Origin: Folioceros fuciformis | Taxonomy: Eukaryota > Anthocerotophyta > Anthocerotopsida > Anthocerotales | Direction of reading: 5' to 3' | DNA: 55,381 nt | Assembly (NCBI GenBank): GCA_049999805.1 | Contig: JBNGIO010006379.1 | Coordinates: 610,165-665,545 of the forward strand | In this document: positions 21,954 to 33,300 of the stretch, piece after piece | Numbering within the stretch: position 1 is the first letter of the stretch | How the letters are laid out: each line of letters starts with the position of its first letter | Made by a program: the position numbers and the translations under genes | Notes under the pieces: generated by a model | Databases searched by the model: none | The model's input: only the letters and a program-made list of their open reading frames with translations | Told to the model about the DNA's origin: nothing

Positions 21954-23750
21954 ATGGCAAAAGGGGACGATGCCCTGCTGAAGAAGCGAAACAAAGCAGT
22001 CCGGAAGAGGGCAAGGAGGGCTGGGGCAGGCACTGCCGAATCTGTGCAAGGAACACAGGAGCATCGGCGGAGGCGGAAGCTCGGTACGCGGCGAAAATGT
22101 GAGGGGATGTGCTACACTCTGCCAACTCCCCAGGATCCCTTCAACGACACAGGGTCCAGCAAGAAGAAGAAGAGGAGAGGGAATGGCGAGGATGCCCAGC
22201 GTGCCGAAGGGATCAAGGCAACGAAGAGGAAGAGAGATGAAGAGGTGGAGGGCAAGGGGCAGGAGAAAGTTGACGAGGATGCCACGTCCAGTAAGCGGCG
22301 GAAAGTGGAACAGATGATTGAGGGGCTTCACAATTTTGTAGAAACACAGGCTGGAGGAGGGGGAAGAGGTAAGCCACAGCGAACAGATCTTGATTTGGTT
22401 GAGGATGGAGTGAAGAAAAGTCTTCTGCCTCCCGGCAATGGACACGTACCTTCGAGATTTGCGTGGCGAGCCAACGCATCTAAGCCCCCGGCTGATGCCG
22501 ACATTGGGAACTTGAAGGGGGACAAGGCTGCAGAGCTTGCATTTCAGATATCTCTGCATGGCATTTTGCCGTCAGTGAATTCGGGGGGCATTGGTGGGAA
22601 ATTAGAGAAGCAGTGTTGGAGCGCGTGCGGTAGAGGTGTTGACGTCTTGGGAGCGTTTGAGCTCGAACCGGAGAAGAGGATGTTGTGTTACGTTCCTGCC
22701 GCCGCTGCCCACATCGTGGGCCGTGGTGTGACGGCCTCCGACAAGATCCCCGTTGCAGTAATTCTGGTTGCCTCGCAGGACCGTGTGCAGCAGGTGAGGC
22801 TTGCTGCGAAGGCATTGAAGAAGTTACTGCAGATATCTTGTGTAGGATTGCACACAGGCACGGGCATTGATCGACAATTGGAAGGCCTACAAGCACAGAC
22901 ACCGCAAATGATTGTCGCAACTCCGGAAAGACTCTGTGAGCTCGTGGCTCTGGATGCTCTCAAGCTTACGGGGGTATCCTTCCTGGTCTTGGATGGTTTA
23001 GATGACTTACTGGCTCGAGGCTTCGAGTCAGAGCTCATCAGAATCGAAGCCACTGTACACTCCAGCAGGCAGATGTTTGTTCTCTGTAAGGCCTTCCCTG
23101 CCAATGTCGTCAGAACAGCTCGGCTTTTCATGAAAGACCCTGTTGTCAGAGTCACATCCTACAGCTCAACGGCTTTGCGCAGTGCTTGCATAACACAATG
23201 TGTCTCCGTGGTGATCCATGACGACAAGAAACTTGTCAAGTTTGACAAAATTCTGGAGGAAGTGAGAACTCGGCATTTGCAGTCCAGGTCCAGTCCTAGG
23301 ATGTTGGCCGTTCTGAAGCGCAGAGAGAGCGTGCCAAACCTCTTTGCTTCCATGCTGAAGGCAGGATTGAACGTCGAGGACTTAACAGCCTGTAAAGAAG
23401 GACAGGAGCTGGCAGATCTTCCGGTGGTGCAGAAGTTCCAGGAAGGCGAGGTTCATGCCCTCGTGTTGATAGAGAGCATGTTGAGCCGGTTTCCCTTGAA
23501 ATCCATCAATGTCTCCAATGTCGTCTTCTACGATTTTCCTTCCAGCTTCTCGGCGTACTGCATTGTGGTCACAGGCATGTCCAGTGAGACCATCCATGGG
23601 AGGGTATACAGCATCTGCTCTGGTGGCATGGCCCCTCTTGCGGAACAGCTAGTGGACTTGTTGCACCAATGCGCGCAGGCTGTCCCACCCGCTCTTGAAA
23701 TGCTGGTTAAAGCTGCCTCGACTGTCTTAATGGAGAAGAGCTTACAGTAG
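21954..23750 (+). CDS. Degenerate DEAD-box-helicase-like nuclear protein
   Basis: Single exon, 598 residues. Residues 1-125 are basic with several nuclear/nucleolar localisation stretches (KKRNKAVRKRARRAG, SSKKKKRRG, KRRKVEQM). The rest follows a DEAD-box RecA fold without its catalytic motifs: where APTGSGKT is expected there is YVPAAAAHIVGRGV, motif Ib is kept (VATPERLCELV), motif II DEAD reads DGLD (VLDGLDDLL) and motif III SAT is replaced (FVLCKAF). The second lobe keeps only faint similarity. ATPase activity is therefore unlikely; I infer a structural role, probably in ribosome assembly given the basic tail and telo-box promoter. A double AATAAA at 23850-23859 is a good polyadenylation signal 100 bp after the stop. 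I cannot name an orthologue. Confidence 0.8.
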   Translation: MAKGDDALLKKRNKAVRKRARRAGAGTAESVQGTQEHRRRRKLGTRRKCEGMCYTLPTPQDPFNDTGSSKKKKRRGNGEDAQRAEGIKATKRKRDEEVEGKGQEKVDEDATSSKRRKVEQMIEGLHNFVETQAGGGGRGKPQRTDLDLVEDGVKKSLLPPGNGHVPSRFAWRANASKPPADADIGNLKGDKAAELAFQISLHGILPSVNSGGIGGKLEKQCWSACGRGVDVLGAFELEPEKRMLCYVPAAAAHIVGRGVTASDKIPVAVILVASQDRVQQVRLAAKALKKLLQISCVGLHTGTGIDRQLEGLQAQTPQMIVATPERLCELVALDALKLTGVSFLVLDGLDDLLARGFESELIRIEATVHSSRQMFVLCKAFPANVVRTARLFMKDPVVRVTSYSSTALRSACITQCVSVVIHDDKKLVKFDKILEEVRTRHLQSRSSPRMLAVLKRRESVPNLFASMLKAGLNVEDLTACKEGQELADLPVVQKFQEGEVHALVLIESMLSRFPLKSINVSNVVFYDFPSSFSAYCIVVTGMSSETIHGRVYSICSGGMAPLAEQLVDLLHQCAQAVPPALEMLVKAASTVLMEKSLQ

Positions 23751-24692
23751 CGCAAGCTGACACCAGACAGGTACATTGTCACTTAACCCCGAGGGCCTAA
23801 GCCAATATCCAAGCATTTTCCCCTTTGAGTGGTTCTTTTTGTGTAATTAAATAAATAAAAGTCTGATGAGCTCTTTCCCTTCGCCATGATCATAATCTAC
23901 TCAAGAGACTCGAGCGACCAACACCGTTTCTGTGGATTGTGAATTGAAGAAGCTACTATGACGAGGCCAGGAGAAGGAAAGTATCACCGTTCCTTGCAAA
24001 CGGTATGACAAACCCAAGAAAACTCCTACTTTCGAGCAAACGTCGTAAACTGCCCGGCTCCTACTTCTGATAACAGTGAAGGCAACAGGTTCAGGGTCAA
24101 TCAATTTTGTTCCGATTCCAAGATTCAAACAAGAACCTCGTAGATTCAAAAGGGTTCCGCAAGCCCAGTCCGTCACTGAGTTGTGACCGTACGCATGCGG
24201 TGTAAAACAATCTCAAAAAATGTCCAACACTGTTCCACAACGTCACCAATCAAATATCGGCCTGAGGTCAAATGGGCTACCTTATCGACAACATTTCGAT
24301 GGCCTGCAATGGGTGGACGGTGATACAGGCCCATGCCATGTTTGGTAGACGTCGAGTGTGAATCTTGCAAAACAACGTCTCTAAATTTCGGTGCCCGATT
24401 CCCGACGCAGTCCATGCAGCACAGTTTGCTAGACTCTGCAAATCAAGCAACATGTCATATACGTTCACTCGAGACAACACAGAGATACCAAGTGGACGAA
24501 GCGCATGACCTGTCTGTCTTAACATACCCGTCAGCCAGCCTTTCCGCCCTCGAGTGTTGCTGAAAGGGTACGTCTATCATAGCTGCAGATAGCAGTGCTC
24601 CCAGGTGGCCCGCTGGCTTCACAATAAGTCTCTGCTTTCCTAGGATGTAGGGTTTGCAGGGCGGACGTTACGGCCGGCTAGTTCTTCCACCA
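23751..24692. other. Intergenic between convergent genes
   Basis: Region between the ends of the DEAD-like gene and PPR gene 1. It holds the polyadenylation signals at 23850-23859; otherwise only short open frames without family marks. Confidence 0.4.
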
Positions 24693-27600
24693 TCAAATAT
24701 GTGTCGTGATAAGAGCCCAGTCGTGGATGCGGCCTGCGAATCTGCCTGCGGAAGATTCTGTGTCCCCAACACAGAAGCTGTGAACCAGCCCCTCCACGTC
24801 TGTCCACCAGCTCTGGCCTGGCTGCTTCCAGGCACCAATTCCTCTCCTCCTCGCTTGTAGGTCGTGTGCTTGCCCCCACTTATCGGCGTTGGTGTATATG
24901 TTGGACATCAACACATACGCTGAGGCATCCTTGCTGTCTAGCTTCATTGCTTCTTGGAAAGCGTGGCGTCCCACCTCTACATTGCTCCACTTTCGGCAAG
25001 CATTCAAAAGGGTGTGCCAAACTGCAGCATTAGGCAGGACGGGCATTGCCCCTATCCAGGCTAGTGCCTCGTCCAGTTTTCCTGCACGGCTCATGAGGTC
25101 CACCATGCATGTGTAATGGTCAGCCGTGGGCATGATGCCATAGCGTCTGCTCATAGTGTCGAAGAAATCTCGCCCCTTGTTCACTTCGCCTGTATGACTG
25201 CATGCTGTTAGTACACTGAGGAATGTGACGCTGTCTGGCTGTATGCCATCTTTGCTCATTCTGGAAATCAAGTCAAAGACCGCTTGACTGTCTCCTTGGC
25301 GAGCGTATCCGGCGATCAGTGCATTCCAAATGACCACACCCTTTTCGGGAATTTCCTCGAACTCCTGCTGCGCGGCTGCCATGCTACCGCACTTCCCGTA
25401 CATGTGTATCAAGCTGCCCGCTATAAGCACATCGGATTGAAGCCCGTGTTCTTTGATCTGTGCATGAAGCTGCATGCCCAGATCCAAAGCGGCCACAGTT
25501 GCACATGCCTGGAGGAGGCACACGAACGTCACACAATCGGGTGTAGCCACGCCTTCCTCTTGCATGGCCCTGTACAGACTGATGGCTTCCCGCCCCATGC
25601 CTGTCTGAGAATATCCTGCGATCATGGCAGTCCATGTCACCACATTTTTCTTAGTGAGAGTGTCAAATACACCCCGAGCATCCTCTACACTGCCACACTT
25701 TGCATACATGTTTACGAGACTCCCCCCTATAACAAGATCAGACTGAAATCCTCGTTCTCGAATCTGAGTATGAATCTGCTTTCCCTTCTCCAAAGCCGAG
25801 CTGCCCACACTGGCACATGCCTGCAGCAGGCCCACAAACGTCACGGAATTGGCGGCTATGCCTTCGTCTTCCATAGCAGCATAAAGACCAAGGGCTTCCT
25901 GACCCATGCCCTGCTGAGCATATCCTGCTATCATGGAGCTCCAGGTCACCACAGTTCTTTGCCCAAGCCCGTCAAACACGGCCCGAGCATCCGTTAGATT
26001 CCCGCACTTTGCATACATGTAGACCAAACTGGTACCCACAAACACATCAGCTTGCAGTCCTTGTTCTCTGATTTGAGCGTGAAGCTGCTGTCCCTTCTCC
26101 AAAGCCAGAGAGCCCACACTTGCGCATGCCTGCAGGAGGGATGAAAATGTAATCGAGTTAGGTGCAGCCATACCCTCTTCTTGCATAGCGTCGTAAAGAC
26201 CAAGGGCTTCATGCCCCATGTTCTGCTGGGAATATCCTGCTATCATGGCATTCCACATTACGACATTCTTTTGATGAAATCCGTCAAACACGCCTCGGGC
26301 ATCCTCCAGACTGCCACACTTGGCATACATGGTTATCAGGCTCCCACTTACAATTACATCACCCTGAAGCCCGTGTTCTCTGATGCGTACATGCAGGTAC
26401 TTCCCCTTTTCCAAACCCTGAGTCCCCATGCTTGCACATGCTTGCAGGAGGGACACAAAGGTTGCAGCATCGGGTGAAGTCATACCTTCTTCCATGGCCC
26501 TGTAAAGTTTAAGGGCCTCCTGCCCCAGGCCCTTCTGGGAATATCCTGCTATCATGGCACTCCATGTCACCACATCTTTGAGAACAAGTCCGTCAAAGAC
26601 AGCCCGAGCATCCTCTAGACTGCCACACTTTGCATACATGTTCACTAGGCTCCCACCTACAATTAGAAGACCTTGCAGCCCTCGCTCTCTGATTTGTGCA
26701 TGAAGGCGTTTCCCATTCTCCAACGCCAGGGAGCCTGCACTTGCACATGCCTGCAGGAGGGACACAAATGTCACAGCGCTGGATGCAATGAGCCCTTCTT
26801 CTTGCATGGCCTTGAGAAGACGAAAAGCTTCCAGCCCCTTGCCCTGCTGGGAATACCCTGTTATCAAGGCACTCCACGTCACAACATCTTTGTGTGCAAG
26901 TCCATCAAACACGCTCCGAGCATCTTCTAGACTGCCACATTTTGCATACATGTTCACCAAGCTGCCGGTTACAAACTTATCACCTTGAAGCCTGCGTTTT
27001 CTAATTTCTACATGAAGTTCCCTCCCTTTTTCCAAAGCTGGAGGCCCCAGACGGGCACATGCTTGCAGGAGGCACATAAATGTGACAAAGTCAGGTCCAA
27101 CTATGCCTTCCTTTTGCATAACCTTGTAGAGATCAAACGCTTCCTTCCCCAGGCCCTGCTGGACATGCCCAGCTATCAAAGCATTCCAACTCACCACATT
27201 CTTGTTGTTAATTTCATTGAACTCTCTCTTAGCGGCTTCTAAGCTGCCACACTTGGCATACATATCCACCAAGGAGCTACGCACATACACATCAGGAACA
27301 ACCCCAGCAGCTAACACATCAGCATGCACCAGCTGCCCAGATTTCAAGTCCAATGCCTTCGCACAGGCCTGGAGGGCTGCGGCAAACACATGGCCATCTG
27401 GCTTCACGTCTGACCTTCGCATCCGATGATACAGTTGTATGGCCTGTTTCTCTTGACCCCGTTTAACATGCGCAGAAATTATGGTAGACCACGCGAATGC
27501 ATCTGGTTCAGCAATCTCAGTGAACACATCCACAGCTTCCTGCAACCTACCATGAGAAGAATACATCCGCAGAATATGGTTGCACAAGAACATATCAGAC

Positions 27601-28163
27601 TCAACCCCTTTCTTCAAACTGAGAGCATGGACACGGCGACACAGAGGCAGATCCTTCCGCGCCATACATTCTTTCAGGACCGTCGCAAACAGAGCCTTGG
27701 AGAAACGACGTCCTGCATGCACCATAACACCCAGAGCCTCAACGGCCTCACTGACCTCCCCCTGCTGACATAATTCTCTCACCGTTGCAGCCGTCACGTT
27801 ACTGACGACATCATCCGGCACGCTCCAGCTGGACGCAAGAGCAGGTGCGGCAGCAGGCAGCTCGGAATCCACCCCCGCCGGCTTACACCGGTCGTCGAAC
27901 CAGAGGACCTGCTTAGACTTACTGCTTCGGGCCTCCTGAGTTTGACTGCGATCTTGGAGCAATGCAGAGTCCGACGCAAACTTCTCCCACAAGAATTGCT
28001 GGTCGATGGAAGGCCCGATACCAGCCAGAACTCCAGTTGCACGGGCTGGCTCTGCAGACAAATTGCTGCACCTGGCAGCTTCGTTGTGTGCCAACATCTG
28101 CTTCCGTGAAGTCAGCTGGGCGAGAGGCCTCCCTAGCAAGCCTGTCACCCTCCACACAGCCAT
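24693..28163 (-). CDS. PLS-class PPR protein 1 (E-type, no DYW domain)
   Basis: Single exon, 1156 residues, ATG at 28163. PPR proteins bind organelle RNA one base per repeat; PLS-class members mostly act in RNA editing. The first about 150 residues are Arg/Ala/Ser-rich, suitable for an organelle targeting peptide. From about residue 160 P, L and S motifs alternate in blocks of about 101 residues; the S motif SLVNMYAKCGSLEDA recurs, with eight S motifs counting the first, HILRMYSSHGRLQEA. After the last P motif (DGIQPDSVTFLSVLTACSH) comes an E region (KQPGQSWWTDVEGLVHSF), then an unrelated tail (CVGDTESSAGRF) and the stop. No DYW deaminase follows, so editing would need a deaminase in trans, if this is an editing factor. 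It is paralogous to PPR gene 2, and both lie in an inverted duplication. Confidence 0.93.
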   Translation of the reverse strand: MAVWRVTGLLGRPLAQLTSRKQMLAHNEAARCSNLSAEPARATGVLAGIGPSIDQQFLWEKFASDSALLQDRSQTQEARSSKSKQVLWFDDRCKPAGVDSELPAAAPALASSWSVPDDVVSNVTAATVRELCQQGEVSEAVEALGVMVHAGRRFSKALFATVLKECMARKDLPLCRRVHALSLKKGVESDMFLCNHILRMYSSHGRLQEAVDVFTEIAEPDAFAWSTIISAHVKRGQEKQAIQLYHRMRRSDVKPDGHVFAAALQACAKALDLKSGQLVHADVLAAGVVPDVYVRSSLVDMYAKCGSLEAAKREFNEINNKNVVSWNALIAGHVQQGLGKEAFDLYKVMQKEGIVGPDFVTFMCLLQACARLGPPALEKGRELHVEIRKRRLQGDKFVTGSLVNMYAKCGSLEDARSVFDGLAHKDVVTWSALITGYSQQGKGLEAFRLLKAMQEEGLIASSAVTFVSLLQACASAGSLALENGKRLHAQIRERGLQGLLIVGGSLVNMYAKCGSLEDARAVFDGLVLKDVVTWSAMIAGYSQKGLGQEALKLYRAMEEGMTSPDAATFVSLLQACASMGTQGLEKGKYLHVRIREHGLQGDVIVSGSLITMYAKCGSLEDARGVFDGFHQKNVVMWNAMIAGYSQQNMGHEALGLYDAMQEEGMAAPNSITFSSLLQACASVGSLALEKGQQLHAQIREQGLQADVFVGTSLVYMYAKCGNLTDARAVFDGLGQRTVVTWSSMIAGYAQQGMGQEALGLYAAMEDEGIAANSVTFVGLLQACASVGSSALEKGKQIHTQIRERGFQSDLVIGGSLVNMYAKCGSVEDARGVFDTLTKKNVVTWTAMIAGYSQTGMGREAISLYRAMQEEGVATPDCVTFVCLLQACATVAALDLGMQLHAQIKEHGLQSDVLIAGSLIHMYGKCGSMAAAQQEFEEIPEKGVVIWNALIAGYARQGDSQAVFDLISRMSKDGIQPDSVTFLSVLTACSHTGEVNKGRDFFDTMSRRYGIMPTADHYTCMVDLMSRAGKLDEALAWIGAMPVLPNAAVWHTLLNACRKWSNVEVGRHAFQEAMKLDSKDASAYVLMSNIYTNADKWGQAHDLQARRRGIGAWKQPGQSWWTDVEGLVHSFCVGDTESSAGRFAGRIHDWALITTHI

Positions 28164-28676
28164 GGCTCTCGCATGAACCTACGGATGCTGTGACCCCCCA
28201 CTCGCCCCAGAGCTTGCTCCAGAGCTGCACCTGGCCAGGACCCATCCCCCAAGGCGACGCAGGCGGATTTCGGATGTGCCCACCTCGAAAAGCTGAAGCC
28301 AGACTGGGCTGTTTGCCGACGGTTGCTTCATTGAAGGCAGCTCCTCTTCACTGGACTGCGTTCCTGTTTTATTAGGCCCGCAGAAACTGTCCCCGCAATG
28401 CATTCTGCTTCCCTTGAATTGGGACCCTACACGTAGGCAGGCATGGCAGACAGGGCCACGCGGGAAACCTAGCCACACCACAAAGCCATTTGATGCGAAC
28501 AGAGTCACAGTTCGTCCCTGTCCGAGCATACGTACATCACCAAGCCTCGCTACAGACCAGGAGGCTGAACAAATCAGGCGGCAATTTCTGTACCAAGCTT
28601 CGATGCACTTAGCAAACGTACGTGCTCCTGGTTTTCTCCTCGGAACGTATGACAAGTGGCAAGCAAGAAGCAACAT
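24693..28676. repeat. Left arm of large inverted duplication (PPR gene 1 + 5' flank)
   Basis: PPR gene 1 and about 510 bp upstream of it are similar to PPR gene 2 and its upstream region in the opposite orientation. The similarity in non-coding flank runs to about 28676 (shared word TGCTTCTTG, then CGCCACTTGTCAT-like sequence). The arms are diverged, not identical. Confidence 0.75.
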
Positions 28677-29069
28677 ATACATGGACGAAGAGGGCATGAA
28701 TTCCTACCCCCATGAACTGGGTCCATGATGGAATCAGGCGTTTAACGGAGCAATAATGGCCGTCGCACTTTCCGAAAGCTCACATGCAGGAGACTGGGTC
28801 TCGGGCTGGGCATGGTGGCAGTAGAGGGGGTGCTTTGGATCAGAGAAGCAGCTCATGCTGGTGCTGAGTGGAGTTGCGTTCGCGTGCCCAGAGCCTGGGT
28901 TGGTGGCGGGCGGCTGAAGATTAAGCTTCAGGACTGCGTGAGACTAATCTTCGGATGCAGAAGTGGACGTCATCAGCGTGACATGTTTTGATTCCAGCCC
29001 TGATCTGGCCTGATGTGGTGCCCGCGCTAGGGTTTTGGGGTGAGGTGTCTTGCTGTGGAGTCGACAACG
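28164..29069. promoter_or_regulatory. PPR gene 1 upstream region and DUF962 gene promoter
   Basis: 28164-28676 belongs to the inverted duplication and should hold the leader and promoter of PPR gene 1. At 29027-29037 CTAGGGTTTTG contains a telo-box-like word on the minus strand, about 35 bp before the ATG of the DUF962 gene at 29070. Confidence 0.45.
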
Positions 29070-29405
29070 ATGCAGTTCAGAAGCTTGGATGAGTTCTGGC
29101 CTTTCTACATGAATCAACACACCAAGGCAGCCACCAGGCGGTGGCATTTCTGTGGCACGGTGATGTTTACCCTCTTCTTCCTGGCTGCCTTCGTGGTGAA
29201 GTGGTGGCTCTTCATCTTCGCGCCCTTGTTTGGCTACGGCTTCGCGTGGTACAGCCATCTCTTCATTGAGGGGAACTCACCAGCAACCTTCACTCACCCG
29301 CTGTGGTCCTTCGTGTGTGACTACAAGATGTTTGGCCTTATGTTGACTGGAAGATTGGATCGAGAAATAAAGCGGCTTGGCAAAAGGCCAATTTTTCAGG
29401 TTTAG
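29070..29405 (+). CDS. DUF962 / Mpo1-like membrane protein
   Basis: Single exon, 111 residues, complete. DUF962 proteins include yeast Mpo1, an Fe(II)-dependent dioxygenase of the ER that shortens 2-hydroxy fatty acids during phytosphingosine breakdown; the plant job is probably similar but not shown here. Family marks are FWPFYMNQHTKAATRRWHF, the hydrophobic pair MFTLFFLAAFVV and WWLFIFAPLFGYGFAW, then YSHLFIEGNSPATFTHPLW and VCDYKMFGLMLTGRLDREI. The conserved His residues (H17, H27, the one in YSHLF and the one in THPLW) are present. It sits in the 1.1-kb spacer between two inverted PPR genes; a damaged copy of its core lies at 33929-34012. Confidence 0.9.
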   Translation: MQFRSLDEFWPFYMNQHTKAATRRWHFCGTVMFTLFFLAAFVVKWWLFIFAPLFGYGFAWYSHLFIEGNSPATFTHPLWSFVCDYKMFGLMLTGRLDREIKRLGKRPIFQV

Positions 29406-30332
29406 TTCGGCGTCTGATTGCTTTGCTTGACCCGTCCAGCTGTCCTCACGAAGGTGAAAGCTTGTTGACTCTCTAGTGAGGTGGGCATCCAGGGGGCTCG
29501 GATGAAACCACGGCTCGATCGCTTCTGCAGTCGTGTGGCTCACCCTTCGTTGCCCACCGCAAATCCAGGTTTGGGGTTCGCAAACACTCCACCCAGCACT
29601 AGCACAAGTAGCTTCTGTTGTCAAGACAAGACTCTTGCTCCCCACCATGCCCGGCCTCGGTCGCTGCATGTGAGCTTGTGGAAATTGGGATGAGAATTAT
29701 GTTCTCTTCAACGCATGATCTTGAACGCCTTATTCTATCAAGGATCCAGATGACGGGGGGGAGGAATCCACGGCCCCCTTGTACTTGTGTATTTTGCTTC
29801 TTGGTCGCCACTTGTCATGTATGTAAGTTGCGAGGAGGAGAACAAAGTGCACGAGCATCACATTTTGCTAACTGGATCGACGCTTGGTACACAAGTTGGC
29901 ACCTGATTTGTACAGTCTCCGGGTGCACATGCGTTTGATAATTGCATCGCAGCTTGGCGCAGAAATTGCCAACTGATGTGTTAAGCCTCCTGGTCTGCAG
30001 CGGGCTATGTGATGTATGGATGCTCGGACAAAGACAGTCTGTGACTCCGCTCGCATCCGAAGGCTTCGAGCTGTGGTTAGGTTTCACGCGTGCTGCAGCC
30101 TGCCATGCCTACCTGCAGCGTTCCAATTCAAGGGCAACATGATCCCTTGCGGAGACAGGTTCTACGGGCTGCAATGAAGCAACCGTTGGCAAACAGCCCA
30201 GTCTGGCCTCATCTTCTCGAGGTGGGCATATCCGGAATTCGCATTGGGAGATGGGTCCTGGCCAGGTGCAGCTCCAGAGCAAGCTCTGGGGCGGCTTGGG
30301 GGATCCAGCATCCGTAGATTCATACGACAACT
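29406..30332. other. Intergenic and PPR gene 2 upstream region
   Basis: No gene seen in 29406-29790. From about 29795 to the PPR gene 2 ATG the sequence is the right copy of the duplicated 5' flank. Within it, segments starting with GCTTGGTACACAAGTTGGCA (near 29882) and GCTTGGCGCAGAAATTGCCA (near 29952) are two copies of one stretch, a local tandem duplication absent from the left arm. Confidence 0.45.
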
Positions 30333-33300
30333 ATGGCTGTGTGGAGGATGACAGGTTTGCTGGGAAGGCCTCTCGCCCAGCTGACTGCACGGAAGCAGAT
30401 GTGGGCACACAAGGAAGCTGCCGGGTGCAGCAATTTGGCGGCAGAGCCAGTCCGTGCCACAGGAGTTCTGGCTCGAATCGGGTTTTCCATCGACCAGCAA
30501 CTCTTTCGGGAGCAGTTGGCGTCGGGATCTGCATTGCCCCAGGATGGCAGCCAATCGCAGGGGGCCCAGAACAGGGAGTCTCAGCAGGTCCTCTGTTTGA
30601 ACGACCCGTACAACTCGGTAGGGGTTCATTCCAAGCTGGCTGCTGGTGCGCCTGCTCTTGGGTCCAGCTGGAGAGTGCCGGATGATGTCGTCAGTGAAGT
30701 GACGGCTGCAACCGTGAGAGAATTATGTCAGCAGGGGCAAGTCAGTAAGGCCGTTGAGGCTCTGGGTTTTCTGGTGCATACAGGGTGTCATTTCTCAAAG
30801 GCTCTGTTTTACACGGTCCTTAAAGAATGTATGACGCGGAAGGATTTACCTCTGAGTCGCCGTGTCCATGCTCTCAGTTTGAAGAAAGGGGTTGAGTCCG
30901 ATATGTTCTTGTGCAACCACATTCTGCGGATGTATTCTTCTCATGGCAGGTTGCAGGAAGCTCTGGATGTGTTCACTGAGCTTGCTGAACCAGATGCCTT
31001 CGTGTGGTCTACCATCATTTCTGCGCATGTTAAACAGCGACAAGAGAAACAGGCTATACAACTGTATGATCGGATGCGAAGGACAGACGTGAAGCCAGAT
31101 AGCCACGTGTTCATAGCAGCTCTGCAGGCTTGTGCAATGGGAGGAGATTTGAAGTCAGGGCAGCGAGTGCATGCTCACCTCTTGGCTAGTGACGTTGAGC
31201 TCAATCTGTATGTGTCTAGTTGCTTGGTGGACATGTATGCGAAGTGTGGCAGCTTGCAAGATGCCCAGCGAGTCTTCGACGGGCTTCCTAAGAAGGATGT
31301 AGTGACGTGGAGTGCCATGATAGCTGGATATTCCCAGAAAGGCATGGGCCTGGAAGCCCTTCATCTCTTCAGGGCTATGCAAGAAGAGGGCATTGTTGCA
31401 CCTGATTCTGTGATGTTTGTGTCTGTCCTGCAGGCATGTGCAAACGTGGGGATCTCGGCTTTGGAACAAGGGAGGCAGCTACATGCGCAAATTAGAAAAC
31501 GAGGGCTTCAGTCTGATGTATTTATAGCCAACAGCTTGGTAAATATGTATGCAAAGTGCGGCAGCATAGAAGATGCTCAGGGTGTGTTTGACACACTACG
31601 GCAAAAAACTGTGGTAACGTGGAGTGTCATGATTGCAGGATATTCCCAACACAGCATGGTGCAGGAAGCTCTTCTTCTTTACAATGCTATGCAAGACGAC
31701 GGAGCGGTTACACCAGATTCTGTGACGTTTGTGTGCCTCCTACAGGCGTGTGCTCGACTAGGTGGTCCAGCTTTGGAGAAGGGGAAGCAGCTTCATGCAC
31801 AAATCAGAGAACAAGGACTCGAAGTTGATGCTTTTCTAGCCAGCAGTCTGGTTAACATGTATGCAAAGTGTGGCACCATAGGGGATGCTCGTGGAGTGTT
31901 TGACAAAATTCCTCAGAAGAACGTGGTGACGTGGAATGCCATGATTTCAGGCTATTCCCAGCAAGGGATGGGGCAGGAAGCTCTTTATCTGTACAGGGAC
32001 ATGCAAGACGAAGGTATTGCTGCACCAAATGCTGGGACATTTGTACCGCTCCTCCAAGCATGTGCAAGTGTGGACACCCAGGCTTTGGAGAAGGGAAGAA
32101 ATCTGCATGCTCACATTGGAGAACGAGGCCTTCAGGATGATGTGTTTGTAGGCAACAGCTTGGTGAACATGTATGCCAAGTGTGGGAGCCTAAAGGATGC
32201 TAAAGCTGTGTTTGATGGACTTCCTCAGAAGGATGTGGTGACGTGGAATGCTATGATAGCAGGATATTCCCAGAGAGGCATGGGGCAAGAAGCCCTTCAT
32301 CTTCTCAGTGCAATGCAGGATGAGGGGACGGACGCACCGAATTCTGTGACATTCGTGTCCCTTCTGCAGGCATGCGCAAGTATCGGTGCCCAAGCTTTAG
32401 ACAAAGGCAAGCAGCTTCATGCGGAGCTCAGAGAACAAGGATTTCAGGATGATGTATTTGTGGCCAACAGCTTGGTGAACATGTATGCAAAGTGTGGCAG
32501 CCTAGAGGATGCACAGAGCATGTTTGAAGGGCTTAGTCAAAAGAACGTGGTGACGTGGAATGCCATGATAGCAGGCTATTCCCAGCAGGGCATGGGCCAG
32601 GAAGCCCTTACTGTCTACAACGTTATGAAGGAGGAAGGAGTAGTTGCACCCGACTCTGTGACATTTGTGTGCCTACTGCAGGCATGTTCATGTTTGGGCA
32701 CCTCCGCTTTGGAAATGGGAAAGCAATTACATGCTGAGATTCGACATCAAGGATTGCAGGCAGATGTGGTTGTGGGTGGAAGCCTGGTAAATATGTATGC
32801 AAAGTGTGGCAGCTTGGAGGATGCTGAGGACTTGTTCGGCAGACTTAGTGAAAAAAATGTGGTATCGTGGAGTGCCATGATAGCAGCTTATTCCCAGCAG
32901 GGCAAGGGGCAGGAAGCTCTTAATCTCTACAGGGCTATGCAACAAGAAGGGACCGTCGCACTCGATTGTGTAACATGTGTGTGCCTTCTTCAGGCATGTG
33001 TTAGTGTGGCAGCTTTGCATGTGGGGAGGGAGCTGCATTCACAGGTTCAAGATCAAGGCCTTCACACTGATATCACCGTTGGCAACAGTTTGATAAACAT
33101 GTATGCAAAGTTGGGGAGCATGGTTGATGCACAGCAGGTGTTTGATGCGTTGCCCGAAAGAGATGTCTTCACTTGGAGTACACTGATAGCAGGATACACC
33201 CGTCAAGGATCCGGTGACGAGGTTTTTGACTTAGTCGTGAGAATGAGAGAGGATGGAATCCAGCCAGACGGCATCACGTTCCTTAGTGTACTAACCGTAT

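Noticed and set aside
28179-28697. 172-codon minus-strand frame upstream of PPR gene 1 with a similar frame upstream of PPR gene 2
   Set aside because: The similarity is explained by the inverted duplication of the whole flank; the second copy has stops and gaps, so it is not a conserved protein.
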